A stretch of DNA of 64,000 bases from Paludibacter propionicigenes WB4 (GTDB lineage: Bacteria; Bacteroidota; Bacteroidia; Bacteroidales; Paludibacteraceae), in contig NC_014734.1 in the NCBI RefSeq assembly GCF_000183135.1, forward strand, positions 1,736,001 to 1,800,000. Reading direction: 5' to 3'. This document shows, one piece after another, positions 36,376 through 44,617 of the stretch. Numbering within the stretch: position 1 is the stretch's first letter; each line of letters begins with the position of its first letter. The notes beneath the pieces are model-generated. The model was not told the origin of the DNA. It was given only the letters and a program-made list of their open reading frames with translations, and did no database searches. A program made the position numbers and the translations under genes.

Positions 36376-36383
36376 CAAAGTTA
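36376..36383 (-). promoter_or_regulatory. -7 promoter element for rlmN
   Basis: TAACTTTG on the minus strand matches TAnnTTTG; ~65 bp before the ATG. Confidence 0.45.
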
Positions 36384-36404
36384 CACAAACTTGATGACAA
36401 AAAG

Positions 36405-36434
36405 AAAACGGAATGAAATTACTCATCCCGTTTT
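36405..36434 (-). terminator. Intrinsic terminator of the PpiD-like gene
   Basis: AAAACGGAATGA (36405-36416) pairs with TCATCCCGTTTT (36423-36434) apart from one mismatch. It is 29 bases past the stop at 36463. Confidence 0.8.
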
Positions 36435-36462
36435 CGGCATTTTCAATTATAAATTTCTTTCT

Positions 36463-38577
36463 TTAAAAGAAGTTCAAGCGATTATCTGTGATATCAGCTT
36501 TTTCTTTCATATCCTGAAAAAGTGTATATGACAGCGAGTAGCTCAAACGAGCATTTAATTGCATTTTTTCCAATTGTGCGTTGAATGCTTGTGGGTTTAC
36601 TTGTTTGTTTGAAGTACGTACAACATAAACACCTGCATTCCCTTTTATCGGAGTAGAAACTTTGCCTAAAGCTGTTTTGGTAACTTTACCTATCACTGCC
36701 GGTTCAAATCCTGCAGTACCCAACTGGTAAGAAGCAAAGTTTACGGCCGGAGCAGTTTTTACCGAATCTTTCAGCAAAGAAGCCAATCCTTCAAGCGAAC
36801 CGGTTTTGCTCAATTCTGCGCTCAGGTTCTTAATCATTGATTCAGCTTTCTTGTCTTTAATAATTTCAGCTTTCAATTGATCCGAAACTTTCTCCAATGA
36901 GCGGTATCCTTTTTTATTCAACTCGGTTGTCATTGCAACTACAAATTTTGTTCCACAGTCAAACACATCCGAAACGTCGTTTTTGCTGCTATTGAATACC
37001 CAACGAATAATTTGTCTTGATTGGTTGATATCGGCAATTTTTTCGGTAGAACGCAATACTTCAGCAGCAGGGCGAACGATATAACCTTTTTCTTTAGCTT
37101 TTTTATCAAAATTGTCAGCCGACAAATCTACTGCAAATTGTTTAGCATCATTGTAGATTTTGCTATATGATTTGCTGCTAGGAACTATTTTGCGTTCAAG
37201 AATTGCCAGTTTCACTTTTCTGCGAGCCGGAGTTTTGTCCATTACCTGGAAAATTTGAACTCCCTGTTCATCTTTAATAGTAAAAATATCGTTTTTAGAT
37301 TTGCTGAAAGCCTGTGAAGTAATCTCTTTCTCTGGACCCTGAGTAGCTTCCTGCATCCAACCGATTTCGCCACCATTAGCAGCAGTTTGTTTTACGGCTG
37401 AATATTTTTTAGCCAATGCTCCAAAATCAGCACCACCTTTAATGGCAGATACCAAGCTGTCTGCTTTCGTTGCATCTTTAGCCAATAAAAATATGTGACG
37501 TAGTTTTACTGAGTCAGATTGCATAATACCACCTTGCATAACACGAGCCATGGTGTAGGTATCATTTACAAATGAAGGACCGTAAACTGCACCTGTTGCG
37601 CTACCAAAAGCAAAGTCTTTGAGCAAAGCAGGAACGGTTCTCTCTGAGTAGTTACGTCCATCGTACATAACATCAGAATTAGAGTTAACCAAAGCTGCAA
37701 CATCAGCAGTAGTTTTAAACTCACCTTCCAGTTTTTTCATCCAAGCTTCACCTTCTTTATAATCTTCGGGTAATGGCTTGATATCAAAAGCTACATAACT
37801 GAAAGAGCAATTGGCATCTTGTTTAAATTGTTCTTTTTTCTTGTTGTACAAGTCTTTGATTTCACTGCTGCTTACTTTGATGTCAGCATCCGGAACTGCA
37901 AAATAAGGTTGAACCACATAGGCCACATCAACACTTGTTTTCTTATCTTCAAAACTCATTTTGGCATCAAGGCTGTTAGCACAAACAGATTTTGATATCA
38001 ATGCGTTATATTTTTCTTGTAAAATACTATTTTTTACGGTTTTTTCCCAGAAATTCCAATAGTTTTTTGCTTGTGCAATTTGTTGTTTCATTTCCTCATT
38101 AGCAGGAGCCTGCTCCAAACTACTCAAAAACTGCACTAAAGCCGGACGGCTAAACTGACCATTCTCACCAGCAAACGTACGGCGTTGCATAATCAATGGG
38201 TGAATGTTATTACCAATCAATCTATCAGAAAGCTCATCGGCACTAACGGCAAGACCTAATTTTTTAGCCTCTGCGTTCAATATTTTTTCGCTCATCATGC
38301 TTTCCCAAACAGACTGACGAATCTGAGTAGTCATTTCTTCATTCAATTCTGCTCTTCCGGTTTCAATTTTATAAACCTCAGTCATTTGTTCAATGGCAGC
38401 TGTATATTCCTTGATATTGATATCATCTCCAGCAACTTTTCCAACTATTTCTTTTGATTTATTAAAGAAAGTTGACCCCTCTTTAAGGAAATCGCCTACA
38501 ATAAAGGCTAATAACGCAAGACCTACTACTGCAACAAGTAAAACTCCCTTGCTTCTAATTCTATCTAATACTGCCAT
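36463..38577 (-). CDS. Peptidyl-prolyl isomerase, PpiD/SurA-like
   Basis: A 704-residue periplasmic chaperone anchored to the inner membrane. One N-terminal membrane segment (VLLVAVVGLALLAFIVGDFL, ~12-32) is followed by a SurA_N-type helical chaperone region (~40-230). A parvulin domain lies at ~345-450 (VKLRHIFLLAKDATKADSL, GGADFGALAKKYSA, GGEIGWMQEA), with a second, diverged PPIase-like region behind it. It helps outer-membrane and secreted proteins fold. In Bacteroidota this gene commonly follows gldE, as here, 131 bases downstream. ATG start and its own terminator. Confidence 0.92.
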   Translation of the reverse strand: MAVLDRIRSKGVLLVAVVGLALLAFIVGDFLKEGSTFFNKSKEIVGKVAGDDINIKEYTAAIEQMTEVYKIETGRAELNEEMTTQIRQSVWESMMSEKILNAEAKKLGLAVSADELSDRLIGNNIHPLIMQRRTFAGENGQFSRPALVQFLSSLEQAPANEEMKQQIAQAKNYWNFWEKTVKNSILQEKYNALISKSVCANSLDAKMSFEDKKTSVDVAYVVQPYFAVPDADIKVSSSEIKDLYNKKKEQFKQDANCSFSYVAFDIKPLPEDYKEGEAWMKKLEGEFKTTADVAALVNSNSDVMYDGRNYSERTVPALLKDFAFGSATGAVYGPSFVNDTYTMARVMQGGIMQSDSVKLRHIFLLAKDATKADSLVSAIKGGADFGALAKKYSAVKQTAANGGEIGWMQEATQGPEKEITSQAFSKSKNDIFTIKDEQGVQIFQVMDKTPARRKVKLAILERKIVPSSKSYSKIYNDAKQFAVDLSADNFDKKAKEKGYIVRPAAEVLRSTEKIADINQSRQIIRWVFNSSKNDVSDVFDCGTKFVVAMTTELNKKGYRSLEKVSDQLKAEIIKDKKAESMIKNLSAELSKTGSLEGLASLLKDSVKTAPAVNFASYQLGTAGFEPAVIGKVTKTALGKVSTPIKGNAGVYVVRTSNKQVNPQAFNAQLEKMQLNARLSYSLSYTLFQDMKEKADITDNRLNFF

Positions 38578-38708
38578 TTCTTTGAAATTAATTTATATTT
38601 TATTTTTTTGCTTTTCATCAAATTTGAGGGCACGAATATACAAAAAAAAAGTTTACGCTGCTGCAATTTCTAAATTTTTCTGTATTTTTTATCGAAAAAT
38701 GATAGGGA

Positions 38709-39950
38709 TTAATCCGCCGTCGCAACCTTTACCAATTCAATTCGGTTATTCGTCACTTTCACACACTTTATGGTAAATCTGTCAATTCTTATGATTTCAT
38801 TCAATTTTGGAAAGTGCTGATGATTGTGTAAAATGAACCCTGCAATGGTTTCGTACGAATCCGATTCAGGGATATTCAGGTTAAACTGCGCATTAATAGC
38901 CTCTACTTCCAGTCTCCCCGAAAAAATGTATTCATTCTCACCGGTCTGTTCGGCCACATAATCACGCGTATCATGTTCATCCTCTATTTCTCCGAAAATT
39001 TCTTCCATGATGTCTTCGAGTGTTACTATTCCGGCCGTTCCGCCAAATTCATCCACCACCACAGCTATACTTTTCTTTTGAAGCATAAATATCTTCATCA
39101 GTTTTTGTGCAGCCATGTTTTCAGGCACTATCGGTATCTGGTTTATTCTTTTCTTCCAGTCCACTTGGTGTTCAAACATCTCGGAAGAATGAATGTAACC
39201 GACAATATTATCTATATCTCCTTTGTAAATAGGTATTTTGGATAATCCTGTTTCGATAAATGTTTCTTTCAGCACATCGACACTTACTTCATATTCCAGC
39301 GCAATAATATCAGTACGCGGCACAGAGCAGTCGCGCAACTTTACTTTAGAAAAATCAAGTGCATTCTGAAAAATTTTCACCTCGTTTTCCAATTCTTTCT
39401 CACTCTCCACATTTTCAAAACTTTCCTGAATTAAAAAATTCAAATCAATACGCGAAAAAACATTCTCCTGCGTAGTCTGAGATATGTTCACCCTGCAAAG
39501 TCTCAGAATTCCAACAGAAACCCAGGTGCTAAAACGCGTAATGGGGTATAATACGACGTAGAATGCAAGCAACAACCACGAAAAGACCCTCATCCACAGA
39601 TTCGGATTAATTCTGAAAATTGTTTTTGGGAGAAATTCACCCGTAATAAGCACTATAGCGGTTGCCAACACGGTCTGAACAAAAGTTATTACAAAAGGGT
39701 TTCCAATGGGAGTTAACCAAGGCGTGAGTACTTCTGCCATTAATAAGCCGTAAATAACCAGACAGATGTTATTCCCGACCAGCATGGTAGATATAAACTG
39801 CTGAGGATTGCGGTAAAAAACGGAAAGGATGGACGATGTCAGATTACGTTGCTTTTTATCCAACTCAAAACGAAGTCTGTTGGAAGTTACAAAAGCAATC
39901 TCCAGGCCCGAAAAAAAAGCGGATAAAAGCAGTGTTAGCAGAATGAACAT
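38709..39950 (-). CDS. gldE: GldE-like CorC/HlyC transporter-family protein
   Basis: A 413-residue inner-membrane protein. The DUF21/CNNM membrane domain spans ~1-190 (LLLSAFFSGLEIAFVTSNRLR, VGNNICLVIYGLLMA). Two CBS repeats follow (~205-330; VPRTDIIALEYEV, VVVDEFGGTAGIVTLEDIMEEIFG), then a C-terminal CorC_HlyC domain. The family handles Mg2+/Co2+; the Bacteroidota branch is called GldE for its link to gliding in flavobacteria, though non-gliding Bacteroidales have it too. ATG at 39950 is chosen over TTG at 39962. A TATCTTTG box is 50 bp upstream. Confidence 0.9.
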   Translation of the reverse strand: MFILLTLLLSAFFSGLEIAFVTSNRLRFELDKKQRNLTSSILSVFYRNPQQFISTMLVGNNICLVIYGLLMAEVLTPWLTPIGNPFVITFVQTVLATAIVLITGEFLPKTIFRINPNLWMRVFSWLLLAFYVVLYPITRFSTWVSVGILRLCRVNISQTTQENVFSRIDLNFLIQESFENVESEKELENEVKIFQNALDFSKVKLRDCSVPRTDIIALEYEVSVDVLKETFIETGLSKIPIYKGDIDNIVGYIHSSEMFEHQVDWKKRINQIPIVPENMAAQKLMKIFMLQKKSIAVVVDEFGGTAGIVTLEDIMEEIFGEIEDEHDTRDYVAEQTGENEYIFSGRLEVEAINAQFNLNIPESDSYETIAGFILHNHQHFPKLNEIIRIDRFTIKCVKVTNNRIELVKVATAD

Positions 39951-39999
39951 ATCACTGTACAAGATTTGATTTTCTTCCTATTTTCAATATCCATGACTG

Positions 40000-40007
40000 C
40001 AAAGATA
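40000..40007 (-). promoter_or_regulatory. -7 promoter element for gldE
   Basis: TATCTTTG on the minus strand, 50 bp before the ATG at 39950. The rest of the region up to 40206 holds nothing recognised. Confidence 0.5.
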
Positions 40008-40206
40008 CAATTATTTACATAGTTTATGGTAGATTTTGCAGCTATTTTGTAAATATCCGGACGATAATTCTGCTCTAAAATACATTCAAAACAGAAGCAG
40101 AAGAGAAAAACCCTGTAAAATCAAAGTTTTCTTCGTTTGTAATTATTTATGTATCTGAATTTTGCAATTTACACCAGAAATAATAATCCATTTCATCCAC
40201 AGAGCA

Positions 40207-40237
40207 TTTGTGGTTTTGAAAAAAAACCGTATCTTTG
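40207..40237 (+). promoter_or_regulatory. Promoter of the tRNA-Lys pair
   Basis: TTTG (40207-40210), 19 nt, TATCTTTG (40230-40237): an exact Bacteroidota promoter ending 18 bases before the first tRNA. It is the best promoter in the window and a useful standard for the others. Confidence 0.8.
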
Positions 40238-40255
40238 CAACCGCTTTTGAAAAAC

Positions 40256-40328
40256 GATCTAGTAGCTCAGCAGGTAGAGCACATCCCTTTTAAGGATGGG
40301 GTCCTGGGTTCGAGCCCCAGCTGGATCA
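40256..40328 (+). tRNA. tRNA-Lys (anticodon TTT), copy 1
   Basis: A complete 73-base cloverleaf. The acceptor GATCTAG pairs with CTGGATC (one G-U). D-stem GCTC/GAGC, anticodon stem CATCC/GGATG with loop CTTTTAA, and T-stem CTGGG/CCCAG with TTCGAGC are all intact. Discriminator A. CCA is not encoded. Confidence 0.98.
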
Positions 40329-40360
40329 CTCGTTACTAAAAGCAGCATACAAAGTTTGAT

Positions 40361-40433
40361 GATCTAGTAGCTCAGCAGGTAGAGCACATCCCTTTTAAGG
40401 ATGGGGTCCTGGGTTCGAGCCCCAGCTGGATCA
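40361..40433 (+). tRNA. tRNA-Lys (anticodon TTT), copy 2
   Basis: Identical in all 73 bases to the first copy, 32 bases downstream and in the same orientation. It has no promoter of its own, so both probably come from one transcript that ends at the hairpin at 40442-40475. Confidence 0.98.
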
Positions 40434-40441
40434 CACAATTC

Positions 40442-40475
40442 AAAGCCTTTCGATTAGTTTCGGAAGGCTTTTTTT
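40442..40475 (+). terminator. Intrinsic terminator of the tRNA-Lys operon
   Basis: AAAGCCTT (40442-40449) and AAGGCTTT (40464-40471) form the stem, followed by a T-run. It starts 8 bases after the second tRNA. Confidence 0.85.
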
Positions 40476-40502
40476 GTACAACATATCAACTGATAAAGAA
40501 AA

Positions 40503-40533
40503 ACCTCAAAAGCTATTGTCTAACTTTTGAGGT
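40503..40533 (-). terminator. Intrinsic terminator at the end of the dcw-yqeY unit
   Basis: ACCTCAAAAG (40503-40512) pairs perfectly with CTTTTGAGGT (40524-40533). It lies 39 bases past the stop of the YqeY-family gene and closes the long minus-strand cluster. Confidence 0.75.
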
Positions 40534-40572
40534 ATAGGTTTGAAATCAGAAATCTGTTATTTCCGTATTCTT

Positions 40573-41028
40573 TTATCTAGCAAGAAGCGCCTTCACTTTT
40601 TCGGAGATCAATCGACCTTCGGTTTTTCCGGCAAGCTGTTTACTGGCCACTCCCATTACTTTTCCCATATCCTGAGGTCCGACCGCTCCAACCTGCGCTA
40701 TAATGGCTGATACTGCCGCTTCAAGCTCAGCATCGGTCAGCTGAACAGGCAGGTATTTTTCAAGCACAGCAGCCTCAGCAAGCTCGTTCTCGGCCAATTC
40801 AGGACGAGATTGTTCGATATAAATCTGAGCCGATTCTTTGCGCTGTTTCACCATCTTCTGAACAATCTTCACGGCCGCATCGTCAGACAAATGACCATCA
40901 GACCCCTTGGCGGTTTTAGCTTCCAGAAACTCTTTCTTCATCCCTCGCAATGCCTCTAAAGCCACTTTATCGCGTGCCAACATGGCAGTTTTAATATCGC
41001 TACTTACTCTATCAAATAGTTCGTCCAT
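40573..41028 (-). CDS. GatB/YqeY domain protein
   Basis: A 151-residue YqeY-family protein. It is all-helical, resembling the tRNA-binding tail of GatB: EALRGMKKEFLEAKTAKG, VQKMVKQRKESAQIYIEQ, ELAEAAVLEKYLP, and DMGKVMGVASKQLAGKTEG near the end. It may act in tRNA amidation or tRNA recognition, but the free-standing form has no proven role. ATG start, 99 bases after ftsZ on the same strand; this position behind ftsZ is common in Bacteroidota. Confidence 0.92.
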   Translation of the reverse strand: MDELFDRVSSDIKTAMLARDKVALEALRGMKKEFLEAKTAKGSDGHLSDDAAVKIVQKMVKQRKESAQIYIEQSRPELAENELAEAAVLEKYLPVQLTDAELEAAVSAIIAQVGAVGPQDMGKVMGVASKQLAGKTEGRLISEKVKALLAR

Positions 41029-41127
41029 TTTATTGATTTATTTATTAGTCAATAGTTGTTTAATGCATTAAGTCCAACCTGTAAAATTTCATTTTACACC
41101 TCACCAACGCATTATCAAATCAACACA

Positions 41128-42432
41128 TTATTTCATTAATCTTCTCTTCCAGGCAGGAATATTCTCCACATTTTTTAATGTCTTTTCATCTTCCAAATCG
41201 TCCAGCGTAAATACCGGTAATTCAGGTTCCGGTTCAACTTGCTGTTCTGTTCCTGTTTGAGCAGCATTGCCATAATATTGCTCGTAGGTTTTCTCTATAT
41301 TGAGTTTTACAGGCTCCAGTTCAACTTCTTCTACCGGCTGTGGTTCAGGAACAACTTCCGGTTTAGGAGTATCAAAAAACCTTGATGCTTCGGCACTCAT
41401 AGCCGGTTTGGCAGCGTAAGCTTTAGCCACATTAGCCGGCATACCCGGTATATCACTGACATCAAATCCGGTAGCTATAAGCGTTATTTTTACTTTATCT
41501 TGCAGTTCATCATCAAAGCTTGCACCCCATATAACCTGAACATTTTCACCTACCTTCGACATAAATTCATGTATCTGCTCCACCTCTTCCATTCTGATCT
41601 GGTCGGTAGTTGAACAATACAAACTCAACAATATTTTGCTGGCACCGCTTACATCATTTGTATTCAACAACGGCGAATTCAAGGCATCTTCAATTGCTTT
41701 AGTAATACGGTTCTCGCCCGAAGCATAACCGGTATTCATAATAGCCACATTGCCATCTTTCATGATGCTGTACACATCGGCAAAGTCAGTGTTTATATAT
41801 CCGGGAACGGTTATGATCTCAGCAATGGCTTTAGCAGCGTTCGTCAACACATCATCCGCTTTGGCAAAAGCATTAGAAAGCTCTAAGTCAGGATAAATTT
41901 GTTTTAATTTTTCATTATTGATAACCAAAATCGCATCTACATGCTCACTTAAAGCAGCTACACCTTCGAGCGCCTGACGTATCTTCATATTTCCTTCGAA
42001 AGCAAACGGTATAGTAACAATACCTACAGTCAGAATCCCCAGGTCGTGAGCAGCTTTTGCTACCACAGGCGATGCTCCGGTTCCCGTTCCACCACCCATA
42101 CCGGCAGTAATAAAAACCATTTTAGTATTATCTTTCAGCAATTCCTGAATGCGATCTATTGATTCCTCGGCTGCCTGACGTGCAACTTCGGGCTTTCCAC
42201 CGGCACCCAGACCTTCGGTAGTATCTACTCCCAATTGTATTTTTGTTGGAACAGGCGATTTAACCAATGCCTGATTATCAGTATTACAAACGACAAAAGA
42301 TACGTCTGTAATTCCCTGACGATACATGTGATTAACAGCATTTCCACCGCCACCACCAACGCCAATAACTTTAATAATTGAACTGTCAACCAGTGGCAAT
42401 TCTAAAGGTAAACTATCGTCTAAATATCCCAT
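41128..42432 (-). CDS. ftsZ: Cell division protein FtsZ
   Basis: A 434-residue tubulin-like GTPase that polymerises into the Z ring. The tubulin signature GGGTGTGASP, the N-terminal GVGGGGGNAVNHM and the T7-type NTDFADVYSIM loop are intact. A long, acidic, proline-rich linker (~330-415) leads to a C-terminal peptide ending IPAWKRRLMK, the usual FtsA-binding tail. The ATG at 42432 (MGYLDDSLPLE) is preferred over the TTG at 42447. It is preceded by ftsA with a 50-base gap. Confidence 0.97.
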   Translation of the reverse strand: MGYLDDSLPLELPLVDSSIIKVIGVGGGGGNAVNHMYRQGITDVSFVVCNTDNQALVKSPVPTKIQLGVDTTEGLGAGGKPEVARQAAEESIDRIQELLKDNTKMVFITAGMGGGTGTGASPVVAKAAHDLGILTVGIVTIPFAFEGNMKIRQALEGVAALSEHVDAILVINNEKLKQIYPDLELSNAFAKADDVLTNAAKAIAEIITVPGYINTDFADVYSIMKDGNVAIMNTGYASGENRITKAIEDALNSPLLNTNDVSGASKILLSLYCSTTDQIRMEEVEQIHEFMSKVGENVQVIWGASFDDELQDKVKITLIATGFDVSDIPGMPANVAKAYAAKPAMSAEASRFFDTPKPEVVPEPQPVEEVELEPVKLNIEKTYEQYYGNAAQTGTEQQVEPEPELPVFTLDDLEDEKTLKNVENIPAWKRRLMK

Positions 42433-42482
42433 ATATATTGAATTCAAAAATTATTTACAAATTTATCTTTATCAGCATCAAA

Positions 42483-43751
42483 CTAATTCAGCTTATTGTC
42501 ATCATTGAAAAAATTGATAAACCCATCGGCAATCTTATCCCTAAGCTTTTTCCTTGGAATTTTGGGTTCCTTAGCGGGTGTACTGACAGCCACTTCCACC
42601 GGATGTGCTTTTCTGTACTCATTGGTAAGCAATATCGTTCCTATCAGCTGAGCATATTTAGGATCATGATATTTTTCGGGGGTATTATCGGCCAGCCACT
42701 CTGAGTGCCCACCAAAGCGGGGATAAATACCCGTCTTTTCGGCAATGAATTCTATTAAACCATTCAATTTTGCTCCTCCACCCGTAATCACTATACCTGC
42801 TTCAAGCGCAAACGGCAGATTGTCTAAGGCATCGAATATCGGTTGGGTAATCTCTTCCAAACGCGCTTCTATAATTGTCGCCAGAAACTTTGTTGAAATT
42901 TTCACCGAAGGGTCTGTTTCTTCAACAGCATTTATCTGAATATAAACCGGCTCATCAACCAGCGATTCCAACGCACTACCCTTCAGACATTTAAGTCTTT
43001 CAGCATTCGTTTCATTAATTCCAAGCTCCTGAATATCTTTGGTAATGTTTTTCGCCCCAAGAGGCACTACCAACAAATTTTGTAAAATATCATTCTGGTA
43101 AACCGCCAAAGTTGTGGTAGTTGCTCCAAAATTTATCAACGCACAACCATCTTCACGCTCCTGCTCTTCAAGCACTACAGTAGACAAAGACTCGACAGCC
43201 AACGGACTGTATTCCAGCACAATTCCTGTTCGGTCAAAACACCGTTCGAGCTCCGATTTGATAACTGAGCTACCAAAAACGACATTATAGCTGGCTGTTA
43301 TCTGAGCGGCAGTCTGACCAACCGGATCATCCATCATTTCACCATCGAGCACATACGAAACCGGAATAACATCAAAAACAGTTATATCAGGTCGTTGAGA
43401 TTTTCGCTCGCATTCATTCATCATCTCAGTCAATAAATCCTCAGTGATAACATTAGATTTACCAACGAATCTACTCACTGAAGCGGGCGCAAGTTTCATG
43501 GTTTTTGCGCCAACACTTACCGATACCTGAGAAATATCAGGCATTTTAGCACTGTTCTTCAACAATTTGAGTAATTCACTCACTTTAAACGATGCTCCTG
43601 ATGGTTTCTCAACAATACCCCATCTAACATCGTCGGATATTTTAGATTCTTCGGATAGAATTTTTACTGCACCGTTATCAAGTATTTCCGCAGCCATGGC
43701 CGAAATATTTGCACTACCAAAATCTATCGCTATAAGTTTGTTTGAGGTCAT
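42483..43751 (-). CDS. ftsA: Cell division protein FtsA
   Basis: A 422-residue actin-like ATPase that tethers FtsZ to the membrane. The phosphate-1 loop AIDFGSANISAM, the SHS2-type 1C domain (~85-165), the phosphate-2 region CALINFGATTTTLAVYQ and GIVITGGGAKLNGL of the adenosine loop are present. A basic/hydrophobic C-terminal helix (KLRDKIADGFINFF) would serve as the membrane anchor. Its ATG overlaps the ftsQ stop by 4 bases, so translation is coupled. Confidence 0.95.
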   Translation of the reverse strand: MTSNKLIAIDFGSANISAMAAEILDNGAVKILSEESKISDDVRWGIVEKPSGASFKVSELLKLLKNSAKMPDISQVSVSVGAKTMKLAPASVSRFVGKSNVITEDLLTEMMNECERKSQRPDITVFDVIPVSYVLDGEMMDDPVGQTAAQITASYNVVFGSSVIKSELERCFDRTGIVLEYSPLAVESLSTVVLEEQEREDGCALINFGATTTTLAVYQNDILQNLLVVPLGAKNITKDIQELGINETNAERLKCLKGSALESLVDEPVYIQINAVEETDPSVKISTKFLATIIEARLEEITQPIFDALDNLPFALEAGIVITGGGAKLNGLIEFIAEKTGIYPRFGGHSEWLADNTPEKYHDPKYAQLIGTILLTNEYRKAHPVEVAVSTPAKEPKIPRKKLRDKIADGFINFFNDDNKLN

Positions 43752-44554
43752 AATCTACTGGCAATAATACTATCTTTTTTTTGTTCGGTCGCTACAACTG
43801 GTTTTATGGTTTCCTGACCGACTTTGCTGCAAACCACCTGATCTTTATATTGTAAATCAATAAGCTTATATTTATTCCAACCAACTACATTAAATCCATT
43901 AACGTAGAGTTTCCGTAACTTCTCTAGTTTTGACTGGTAATTATCCAATGTTCCTAACAGGATAATGGCTTCGCCTACACGGGGAACAAGCTCTATCTTG
44001 AGATCATCCCTGATAAATATCTGTTCGATCTGTGCATTCCAAAATGGATTATCTTCTAAAAATGTCACAAAATCAAACATTTTGGTTGTCATAGACGAAA
44101 CATAAGCTCTACCCGAAACTACCGGCACATAAGCGGCATAATTTTTCGAAATCGGCATTACTTTTCTATCGGTATCGATATAATAACTGCCATAACCTAC
44201 CACCCTAAATTTCGGACAACGCTGCGAGATGCGAATATGCACAATTCCGGTTGGAGTTTTGTAACATTCCGCCACTTTTATCATCGGATTCTTGTGTAAA
44301 GTTTCTTCAATTGACTCGGTGTGAATGTTTTTTATCGATTTTCCTATCGGATTTAAATCATTCTCTTCAAGTATTTGAGCAACCTCAGTTTTAGTCACCA
44401 ACTGATGCCCGTTACTCTCCGTCATGACAATTTCGAGTTTTCTACAGACACTATCTTTTCCCCGTCCGGAAAAATACCAAATTGAAAATGCCAAATACCC
44501 CAAAACCAATGTGGTAAAGAAAGTAATCAACACATATTTCCAAATGGGTTTCAT
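43748..44554 (-). CDS. ftsQ: Cell division protein FtsQ
   Basis: A 268-residue bitopic membrane protein of the divisome. The N-terminal membrane segment (YVLITFFTTLVLGYLAFSIW, ~6-26) is followed by a POTRA-like region (KTEVAQILEENDLNPIGKSI, IKVAECYKTPTGIVHIRISQ) and the beta domain with VVSGRAYV and FVTFLEDNPFWNAQIEQIFI. Sequence identity to E. coli FtsQ is low, as usual for Bacteroidota, so position between murC and ftsA is part of the evidence. ATG start; 63-base gap after murC. Confidence 0.9.
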   Translation of the reverse strand: MKPIWKYVLITFFTTLVLGYLAFSIWYFSGRGKDSVCRKLEIVMTESNGHQLVTKTEVAQILEENDLNPIGKSIKNIHTESIEETLHKNPMIKVAECYKTPTGIVHIRISQRCPKFRVVGYGSYYIDTDRKVMPISKNYAAYVPVVSGRAYVSSMTTKMFDFVTFLEDNPFWNAQIEQIFIRDDLKIELVPRVGEAIILLGTLDNYQSKLEKLRKLYVNGFNVVGWNKYKLIDLQYKDQVVCSKVGQETIKPVVATEQKKDSIIASRL

Positions 44555-44617
44555 ATATAATTTTCAGTTTAAAGACTTCCAATTCTCATCAAATAATACA
44601 CATTGGAAATCAGAGCA

